6,527 nucleotides of DNA, from contig JAIXVO010000102.1 of NCBI GenBank assembly GCA_027482985.1, forward strand, positions 1 to 6,527. The letters are read 5' to 3'. A program made the position numbers and the translations under genes. The notes beneath the pieces are model-generated. The model searched no databases, was not told the origin of the DNA, and was given only the letters and a program-made list of their open reading frames with translations. Positions within the stretch are counted from its first letter, which is position 1, and each line of letters starts with the position of its first letter. Source of the stretch: Cyanobacteriota bacterium. GTDB lineage: Bacteria; Cyanobacteriota; Cyanobacteriia; Leptolyngbyales; Leptolyngbyaceae. Below are positions 1 through 4,591 of the stretch, one piece after another.

Positions 1-426
1 GATCGCCTCGCCTGCATCTGGCTAATCCGACGGTTCATCAACCCCGCCGCTATCATTCGTTACGGCAAAACACCCCAAGATGGCGAGGTTGCCTTTGATA
101 TGGACTCCGGTAAATTTCAGCACCAGGGCAATTTGTGCACCTTTGAAGTGATGGCGAAAGCCTTTGAGATAGAAGACGCTGGCTTGCAGGTTTTGGAGGA
201 AATTGTCCATGAAATTGATCTGCGCGATGGCCTATATCTGCATCCCCAAATGGCTGGTATTGACGCGATCCTGCGCGGCTGGTTGTTAGGCAACTTTACA
301 GATGCTGAGCTGGAAGCCCACGGCATTGCTTTATTCGAAGGTCTATATACGGATTGTCTAAAAAGTGCATCTAAAGCCAGAATTACAACGACCATAGCCC
401 CCAAAAACCCTACTCGCGAGGCTTAG
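1..426 (+). CDS. chrB: ChrB C-terminal domain, chromate resistance protein (5' end outside window)
   Basis: The frame is open from base 1 and ends at TAG 424-426, giving the last 141 residues of a protein whose start lies upstream. The first residues, DRLACIWLIRRFINP, match the conserved opening of the ChrB C-terminal (chromate resistance exported protein) domain, usually written as RIACPWLIRRFIDP. Further family blocks are a FDMDSGKFQHQGNLCTFE region, an EIVHEIDLRDG stretch with clustered acidic and His residues, and the closing HGIALFEGLY block that resembles the family's YDALY. Full ChrB proteins are about 300 residues, so the N-terminal half, linked in proteobacteria to chromate-responsive regulation, is missing here. 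chrA starts 3 nt after the stop, so the two are surely co-transcribed. The exact biochemical role of ChrB is not settled: both regulator and accessory resistance factor have been proposed. Confidence 0.88.
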   Translation, partial: DRLACIWLIRRFINPAAIIRYGKTPQDGEVAFDMDSGKFQHQGNLCTFEVMAKAFEIEDAGLQVLEEIVHEIDLRDGLYLHPQMAGIDAILRGWLLGNFTDAELEAHGIALFEGLYTDCLKSASKARITTTIAPKNPTREA

Positions 427-429
427 AGG

Positions 430-1617
430 ATGAACCCCACTCCAGCGACTATCGACCCACCCACCTACTCCTTAAAACAACTCATCCGGTATTTTTTAAA
501 GTTGGGAGCCTTGGGTTTTGGTGGGCCCATTGCCCTCGTGGGTTACATGCACCGAGACTTGGTAGAAGAACGACAATGGATTTCTGAAACCGGCTATCAG
601 GAGGGGTTAACCCTTGCCCAGGTGGCCCCTGGCCCCCTGGCGGCGCAACTGGGATTTTATATGGGCTATGTACACTACGGCATTCCAGGCTCGGCCCTAG
701 TCGGTCTGGCCTTTGTTTTGCCATCGTTTTTGATGGTGGTCGCCCTGGGCTGGGCCTACACCCTCTATGGCGGACTCAGTTGGATGCAGGCGGTCTTTTA
801 CGGCGTAGGGGCGGCGGTGATCGGCATTATAGCGATTAGCGCCTATAAGCTAACCCAAAAAACGGTGGGAAAAGATTGGTTGTTGTGGGGTATTTATCTG
901 GTGAATGCGGCCACAACCGTCATCACCCAATCGGAACGGGTAGAACTCATTTTAGGGGCGGGAGCGCTGGTTTGGCTGATCAAAGCTCCGCCCAAACGGT
1001 GGTTTAAGTCAAACCGGCTCAATAGTTTTGTGGTGGTTCCATTTATACCCCTTCTGGCGACCGTACCTAGTGCAACGCCCGCCCTGCTGGGGCAAATTTT
1101 CCTGTTCTTTGCGACGGCAGGATCGTTTGTTTTTGGCAGCGGTCTAGCCATTATTCCTTTCCTGTATGGAGGAGTTGTTAATGACTTCCAATGGCTTGAC
1201 GCTCAGCAGTTTTTAGATGCCGTAGCAGTGGCCATGATCACCCCTGGCCCGGTGGTGATTACTACGGGCTTTATTGGGTTTTTAGTGGCCGGGTTCCCCG
1301 GAGCCTGCGTGGCGGCGATCGCAATGTTTATTCCCTGCTACCTGCTGACCATTATCCCCGCCCCCTATTTCAGAAAGCATGGCAAAAACCCTGGCATCTC
1401 TGCCTTCGTGACTGGGGTGACCGTGGCGGCAACCGGGGCGATCGCAGGGGCAGTCGTGGTCCTAGGGCGACAATCCCTCCACGACATTCCGACGCTTTTG
1501 ATTGGGCTGATTACCCTGACCGCCCTCTGGAAATTTGGCAAAAAGCTACCTGAGCCGTTGATTGTGGCGATCGCGGCGGTGGTTGGGTTAGTCGTGTATC
1601 CCCTGATGTATCCCTAA
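430..1617 (+). CDS. chrA: ChrA chromate efflux transporter (CHR family, two-domain)
   Basis: This is a complete 395-residue inner-membrane protein of the usual length for long-chain ChrA, with two homologous halves and about ten hydrophobic segments. The N half carries GFGGP (29-33), an ERQW stretch (47-50) and APGPLAAQ (66-73). The C half carries the corresponding FGSGLAIIPFL (235-245) and TPGPV (271-275). ChrA exports chromate using the membrane potential or proton gradient and so lowers its cytoplasmic level; sulfate-related roles have been suggested for some cyanobacterial members. ATG 430 follows the chrB TAG by 3 nt, and the purine-rich AGAGG sits directly against the ATG, so translation is probably coupled to chrB. 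Three HIP1 octamers inside the gene indicate long residence in a cyanobacterial genome rather than a fresh import. No clear terminator follows. Confidence 0.93.
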   Translation: MNPTPATIDPPTYSLKQLIRYFLKLGALGFGGPIALVGYMHRDLVEERQWISETGYQEGLTLAQVAPGPLAAQLGFYMGYVHYGIPGSALVGLAFVLPSFLMVVALGWAYTLYGGLSWMQAVFYGVGAAVIGIIAISAYKLTQKTVGKDWLLWGIYLVNAATTVITQSERVELILGAGALVWLIKAPPKRWFKSNRLNSFVVVPFIPLLATVPSATPALLGQIFLFFATAGSFVFGSGLAIIPFLYGGVVNDFQWLDAQQFLDAVAVAMITPGPVVITTGFIGFLVAGFPGACVAAIAMFIPCYLLTIIPAPYFRKHGKNPGISAFVTGVTVAATGAIAGAVVVLGRQSLHDIPTLLIGLITLTALWKFGKKLPEPLIVAIAAVVGLVVYPLMYP

Positions 1618-1631
1618 GGAAGAAGCTTGAA

Positions 1632-1640
1632 TAGCCCCTA
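1632..1640. repeat. Left target-site duplication TAGCCCCTA
   Basis: A perfect 9-bp direct repeat of 1742-1750. The flanking bases differ on both sides (A versus C before, G versus T after), so the duplication is exactly 9 bp. It lies 14 bp after the chrA stop codon. Confidence 0.65.
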
Positions 1641-1741
1641 GAGCACCGGTACAGTATGGCTAAAAAACCGGTTTCTTCGCCGCTGCGCTAACGATATGAC
1701 TTGCATTCTGGCCGAGAGACTGGGTTTCTGTACCGACGTTC
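1641..1741. mobile_element. MITE-like element, 101 bp, with 14-bp terminal inverted repeats
   Basis: The left end GAGCACCGGTACAG (1641-1654) and the right end CTGTACCGACGTTC (1728-1741) are inverted copies that agree at 11 of 14 positions, including an uninterrupted inner 8 bp (CGGTACAG). The terminal repeats abut a perfect 9-bp direct repeat, TAGCCCCTA, at 1632-1640 and 1742-1750, as expected for a target-site duplication. The interior has no coding capacity but contains the palindrome AAACCGGTTT (1665-1674) and the imperfect palindrome AGAGACTGGGTTTCT (1715-1729). This is the architecture of a non-autonomous miniature element moved by a transposase encoded elsewhere. I cannot assign the parent IS family from sequence alone; a 9-bp duplication is compatible with several. 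Confidence 0.68.
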
Positions 1742-1750
1742 TAGCCCCTA
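1742..1750. repeat. Right target-site duplication TAGCCCCTA
   Basis: The second copy of the 9-bp repeat at 1632-1640. On the minus strand it reads TAGGGGCTA and its first three bases are the in-frame stop of the dehydrogenase remnant, so that stop was already in the target before the element inserted. Confidence 0.65.
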
Positions 1751-1801
1751 TCGAGCCGTAATGCCCTTGGCTCCGCCGGTGATAAAAGCCACTTTGACCA
1801 T
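1748..1801 (-). pseudogene. 5' remnant of a short-chain dehydrogenase/reductase (SDR) gene
   Basis: On the minus strand an ATG (1801-1799) opens MVKVAFITGGAKGITAR and then meets TAG (1750-1748). This is the first beta strand and nucleotide-binding turn of a classical SDR, whose usual motif is TGGAxGIG; here the final Gly is Thr. A Shine-Dalgarno sequence AAGGA lies at 1814-1810, 8 nt before the ATG, so this looks like the true start of a former gene. The remaining roughly 230 residues of a normal SDR are absent: beyond the stop come the MITE-like element and the 3' end of chrA. The piece is short, but an N-terminal motif together with a ribosome binding site is unlikely by chance. It is not functional as an enzyme. 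Confidence 0.55.
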
Positions 1802-1889
1802 AGCGATCGTCCTTAAAATGAAGAAAATGGGTGCAAGTCAGGGAGATAGCTCTTTTTTCCTGAATTTGGCCAAAATAATCTTACCTGAT

Positions 1890-1901
1890 ACCGGATCCGG
1901 T
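1890..1901. repeat. 12-bp perfect palindrome ACCGGATCCGGT
   Basis: A self-complementary 12-mer in the non-coding stretch, upstream of the SDR remnant as read on the minus strand. It could be a protein-binding site or part of a degraded dispersed repeat; nothing nearby decides between these. Confidence 0.4.
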
Positions 1902-1935
1902 TATTCTGCCCCTAAAGGCCGGGGAGACCCTCAAG

Positions 1936-1952
1936 GGCGCAGGCCCTGCGCC
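1936..1952. repeat. 8+8 bp palindrome GGCGCAGG-C-CCTGCGCC
   Basis: A perfect inverted repeat around one central base, in a context (CTCAAGGGCGCAGGCC and CTGCGCCTCTACAGGG) that resembles the short GC-rich palindromes dispersed between genes in many cyanobacterial genomes. The classification as a dispersed repeat is inferred from memory of such elements, since only one copy is in the window. Confidence 0.5.
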
Positions 1953-2003
1953 TCTACAGGGAAGGATCTTCTTGCCCCAAAATCTCCTTAAACCAGGAAA
2001 TCC

Positions 2004-2039
2004 TGTCCCCTGTCCCCTGTCCCCTACCCCCCTGTCCCC
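2004..2039. repeat. TGTCCCC heptad tandem repeat (STRR-like)
   Basis: Three contiguous TGTCCCC units (2004-2010, 2011-2017, 2018-2024) are followed by a diverged TACCCCCC (2025-2032) and a fourth exact unit (2033-2039). Seven-base tandem units of this kind are the hallmark of cyanobacterial short tandemly repeated repetitive (STRR) sequences. They are non-coding and usually vary in copy number between strains. Confidence 0.75.
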
Positions 2040-2117
2040 GCCGATCTATTACAGCCCCGTTACAGTCTGGAGCGCACTGGCGGGCAAAATCACAGCATTT
2101 GTTAATGGCACAACCGG

Positions 2118-2167
2118 AAGTTTAAGGGGAGAATAAGGCTGAGCTGAGTAGCCAAATCCTAAAACTT
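2118..2167. promoter_or_regulatory. Imperfect inverted repeat in the leader of the DUF4327 gene
   Basis: AAGTTTAAGG (2118-2127) and CCTAAAACTT (2158-2167) pair at 9 of 10 positions and enclose a nested GGCT/AGCC stem. The structure lies about 95 bp upstream of the DUF4327 start. It may be an operator or leader structure, or chance; no known riboswitch is recognised. Confidence 0.25.
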
Positions 2168-2260
2168 AACAGTAAACTGGGATACGGAATCTAAAGATTC
2201 TTGTCTGGCTGATGGGACTCTTGTCTTATACAGCTCCTCCGTCGTTACTGGGTTTTAGGC

Positions 2261-2482
2261 ATGCTACAGTCCCTCCATTACTCCATCGATATCATTCGCG
2301 ACGAGGCCCGGCAGCTGGTTCAAAAGGGTGCGGTGAGTCGTCAACAGCCCATTTATACCCTTTGCCGCCATATTCCCGCTCGTGAGTGGGCCGTGGTAGA
2401 AACCGAACTAGAGTCTTCGGGTTTCTTACTGCGCGATCGCGTTGGTGACCTGATGGGCCGAGAAGACTGGGAAAACGATTAG
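2261..2482 (+). CDS. DUF4327 family protein
   Basis: A complete 73-residue soluble protein. It matches the small cyanobacterial DUF4327 family along its whole length: the YSIDIIRDEARQLVQKG block (7-23), SRQQPIYTLCRHIPAREW (26-43), a Glu-rich VETELESSGFLLRDRVGDL stretch, and the closing REDWEND. No enzyme motif, membrane segment or signal peptide is visible, and the molecular function of the family is unknown. The ATG at 2261 has only a poor ribosome binding site (TTTTAGGC), which is common in cyanobacteria, and starting there gives the family's usual length. A weak promoter candidate, TTGTCT (2201-2206) with TTATAC (2226-2231) at a long 19-bp spacing, precedes it. The gene converges with the DUF72 gene 26 bp downstream. 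Confidence 0.88.
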   Translation: MLQSLHYSIDIIRDEARQLVQKGAVSRQQPIYTLCRHIPAREWAVVETELESSGFLLRDRVGDLMGREDWEND

Positions 2483-2508
2483 GGCTATGTCCCCTTCGCT
2501 TTCAGTCA

Positions 2509-3408
2509 TCATCCAAACAAACTAAGCTGGGCCGAGGAGGCATCTTCCTCGGCCCTTTGCGTTTCGATCTGATCCCAAAGCAGGTCGGGTAGATCGGCCC
2601 CGGCCTGCTGGAGCTGGTGGTAGACCGCTCGGGCCACCGCTGGCGACTTGGCCTCCTGGGGGCAGTGGGCAAAGAAATAAATGTCGGTGCCGGCCTCTAA
2701 CCACTGATGCAGCCGGGGCACCCAGGCCTGAATATAGGGCTGGTTGTAGGCCAGATCCGGGTGGCTGATATAGCGAACTATGGTAAAGGCGGCCGTTAGC
2801 TCAGGCTGAAGCGGCACCTTGGGCTTCTTCCGCTCTGAGCCAATCTGGGGATCGTCGTCGGGGGTATCGATGCAGTCGTAGATGGGGCGCGTATCCAGCA
2901 GCACCCGACCCACGCCCAGGCTCGTCAGCATTTGGTTGAGGCGGGTGGCGTGGGGCTCGGCAAACCAGGCCAGGTGGCGCACTTCCACGGCAATGGGAGA
3001 CTGGGATCGGGGCCAGCGGGTCAAAAACTCGCGCAGGTCAGCCATGGAGTCGGGGCTGTAGGTGGGCGGCAGCTGAATGAACAAGGGCCCCAGCCGGTCT
3101 CCCAGGGGCGCTAGGGTCTGTAGAAAGCGGTGGGAATCGGCCACCCAGGGCACCAGCTTGCCCTGGTGAGAAAAGGCTCGCGGCAGCTTGGGGCAAAACC
3201 GAAACCCCGGTGGCATGGTAGCCGCCCAGCGATCGATGGTTTTAGCGTCGGGCATGGAGTAGAAGGTGGTGTTGCCCTCTACGGCGGTCATGCGATCGCC
3301 GTAGAGGCGCAAAAAATCTCCGGCTTTGCTGCCCCGAGGGTAGAACTCCCCCACCCAATCCTTAAACGCCCACACGGCGCACCCGGTAAAGTAAGACCCT
3401 GTGGCCAT
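2509..3408 (-). CDS. DUF72 (YecE-like) domain protein with C-terminal clamp-binding-type motif
   Basis: A 299-residue cytoplasmic protein covering a full DUF72 TIM-barrel-like domain. Family blocks in order: GCAVWAFKDWVGEFYP (9-24), AVEGNTTFYSMP (42-53), FRFCPKLPRAFSH (69-81), LFIQLPP (109-115), VEVRHLAWF (141-149), VRYISHP (211-217) and YFFAHCPQEAKSPA (244-257). The protein ends in QLSLFG (294-299), which fits the QL(S/D)LF peptide by which many proteins bind the bacterial DNA sliding clamp. The biochemical function of DUF72 is unknown. ATG 3408 was chosen because a strong GGAGG lies 7 nt upstream and the conserved domain begins nine residues in; the frame stays open upstream to 3564, but that 52-residue extension is Pro/Thr-rich and unlike the family. 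The gene is divergent from ppk2 and convergent with DUF4327. Confidence 0.9.
   Translation of the reverse strand: MATGSYFTGCAVWAFKDWVGEFYPRGSKAGDFLRLYGDRMTAVEGNTTFYSMPDAKTIDRWAATMPPGFRFCPKLPRAFSHQGKLVPWVADSHRFLQTLAPLGDRLGPLFIQLPPTYSPDSMADLREFLTRWPRSQSPIAVEVRHLAWFAEPHATRLNQMLTSLGVGRVLLDTRPIYDCIDTPDDDPQIGSERKKPKVPLQPELTAAFTIVRYISHPDLAYNQPYIQAWVPRLHQWLEAGTDIYFFAHCPQEAKSPAVARAVYHQLQQAGADLPDLLWDQIETQRAEEDASSAQLSLFG
2529..2555 (+). terminator. Terminator-like hairpin embedded in the 3' end of the DUF72 gene
   Basis: GGGCCGAGGA (2529-2538) and TCCTCGGCCC (2546-2555) form a perfect 10-bp GC-rich stem with a 7-nt loop, followed on the plus strand by CTTTGCGTTTC. It lies 47 bp after the DUF4327 stop and could end that transcript. 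The T tract is interrupted, so it is a weak candidate on that criterion. The same bases encode the EEDASSAQ region of the oppositely oriented DUF72 protein; as a minus-strand structure it precedes the stop codon. Confidence 0.5.
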
Positions 3409-3415
3409 GGTTTTG

Positions 3416-3420
3416 CCTCC
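3416..3420 (-). promoter_or_regulatory. Shine-Dalgarno GGAGG that fixes the DUF72 start
   Basis: On the minus strand GGAGG lies 7 nt before ATG 3408-3406. This supports the short start over the in-frame candidate at 3564. Confidence 0.75.
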
Positions 3421-3628
3421 CGCTGTGATCGATATCCCCACCCATATCCTCAATTCTGACGTAACCCCGGCCACAGGGACAAAAATGGGGGATGGCCAAA
3501 GCGTCGACACTGCCGTGGGGGTGGGAATGGTTAAGGGTTGAGACGGAGTGAGCGATGGCGTCACCCAGGTTGGCTATGCTTTAAATCCCTCCCCAGAGGG
3601 GAAGGATGACCCTATACCGCTCCTGTCC

Positions 3629-4522
3629 ATGGAACCCCAACCGTTGCCTGCTGCCCTGAACCCCAAATCCATGTTGGTCAAGCCGGGTAGCCCGGTCAAA
3701 CTCAAAAACTTTGACCCCAGCTTTACCGGCGACTTGAAGAAAAAAGCCGCCAAAGATCTGTTGCAGCAAGGCGTTGAAGAGCTAGCCCGCTACCAGGACA
3801 TCCTCTACGCTCAAAACACCTATGCCCTGCTGCTGATCTTTCAGGCCATGGATGCCGCGGGTAAAGACAGCACTATCAAGCATGTGATGTCAGGGATCAA
3901 CCCCCAGGGGTGCCAGGTGTACAGCTTTAAGCAGCCCTCCACCGAAGAGTTAGACCACGACTACCTGTGGCGATCGTTCAAAGCTCTGCCCGAGCGCGGC
4001 AATATCGGTATTTTCAATCGCTCCTACTACGAGGAGGTGCTGGTGGTCAGGGTGCACCCCGAACTGCTCGACCGGCAACAACTTCCCCCCAGCACCAAGG
4101 GCAAAGACCTCTGGAAGCAGCGGTTTGAGGAGATCAACAACTTTGAGAAGTACCTAGTTAGCAACGGCATTTTGGTGATGAAGTTCTTCCTCAATGTGTC
4201 TAAGGAGGAACAAAAGCAGCGCTTTTTGGAACGCATCGATCGCCCCGAAAAAAACTGGAAATTTTCCGTCGCCGATGTCAACGAGCGAGGCTACTGGGAA
4301 GACTACATGGCCGCCTACGAAGACCTGTTTACCCACACCAGCACGGCCTGGGCCCCTTGGCATATTATTCCAGCCGACAACAAGTGGTTTACCCGCCTGG
4401 CGGTGGCTAACTTGATCTACCAAAAGCTGAAATCCCTAAATTTGGCCTACCCGGTGCTGGAGGAAAACCACCTGGAACGGCTGCACGAAGCGAGGGAAAT
4501 TCTGGAGAGTGAAGCCGGTTGA
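3629..4522 (+). CDS. ppk2: PPK2 family polyphosphate:nucleotide phosphotransferase (class III-like)
   Basis: A 297-residue cytoplasmic enzyme that transfers phosphate between polyphosphate and nucleotides (AMP/ADP to ADP/ATP, reversibly), linking polyphosphate stores to the nucleotide pool. The Walker A is DAAGKDST (75-82), followed by IKHVMSGINPQG. The Walker B region is FNRSYYEEVLVVRVHPE (129-145). The lid carries the Arg/Lys-rich ERIDRPEKNWKFS (201-213), and WHIIPADNKWF (244-254) is a late family block. The KHVMSG(V/I)NPQG sequence and overall length fit class III PPK2, whose studied members act on both AMP and ADP; that substrate range is inferred. The start is uncertain. ATG 3629 and ATG 3671 have no Shine-Dalgarno, while GTG 3548, with AAGGG 10 nt upstream, would add 27 unconserved residues. 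I chose 3629 because family-like sequence begins about there. It stands alone, convergent with the channel gene. Confidence 0.92.
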   Translation: MEPQPLPAALNPKSMLVKPGSPVKLKNFDPSFTGDLKKKAAKDLLQQGVEELARYQDILYAQNTYALLLIFQAMDAAGKDSTIKHVMSGINPQGCQVYSFKQPSTEELDHDYLWRSFKALPERGNIGIFNRSYYEEVLVVRVHPELLDRQQLPPSTKGKDLWKQRFEEINNFEKYLVSNGILVMKFFLNVSKEEQKQRFLERIDRPEKNWKFSVADVNERGYWEDYMAAYEDLFTHTSTAWAPWHIIPADNKWFTRLAVANLIYQKLKSLNLAYPVLEENHLERLHEAREILESEAG

Positions 4523-4563
4523 CAGTCTCTAGCCACGCCGTCCCGTGCAGACACATCCTGGAG

Positions 4564-4591
4564 ATTAGGGGTAGATTAGGGCGGATTAGGG
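4564..4591. repeat. Triple ATTAGGG direct repeat
   Basis: ATTAGGG occurs at 4564-4570, 4575-4581 and 4585-4591, about one helical turn apart, in the 63-bp gap between the convergent ppk2 and channel genes. The last copy covers the TAA stop codon of the channel gene. This is probably small-scale duplication; no terminator hairpin is obvious in this gap. Confidence 0.4.

Larger units (their letters stand above)
1618..2260. other. 643-bp repeat-rich stretch without an intact gene
   Basis: No open frame here has recognisable protein similarity apart from an 18-codon dehydrogenase remnant on the minus strand. The stretch holds, in order, a MITE-like insertion (1632-1750 with its duplicated target), the remnant (1748-1801), a 12-bp palindrome (1890-1901), an 8+8 bp palindrome (1936-1952), a TGTCCCC heptad array (2004-2039) and the leader of the DUF4327 gene with an imperfect inverted repeat (2118-2167) and a short palindrome (2187-2200). 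It looks like a site of repeated insertion and decay between the chromate operon and conserved genes. Confidence 0.7.

Noticed and set aside
1701..1991. A 96-codon plus-strand open frame
   Set aside because: It runs through the MITE right end, the SDR remnant in antisense and the GC palindrome, has no recognisable domain and no good ribosome binding site.
2004..2039. CRISPR-like direct repeats
   Set aside because: The units are 7 bp and directly adjacent with no spacers, so this is a simple tandem repeat.
2932..3459. Plus-strand open frames opposite the DUF72 gene
   Set aside because: They are antisense to a well-supported gene, Gly/His/Pro-rich, and have no domain resemblance.
3409..3564. 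52-residue N-terminal extension of the DUF72 protein
   Set aside because: It precedes a strong GGAGG and ATG, is Pro/Thr-rich, and places the conserved domain abnormally far from the N-terminus.
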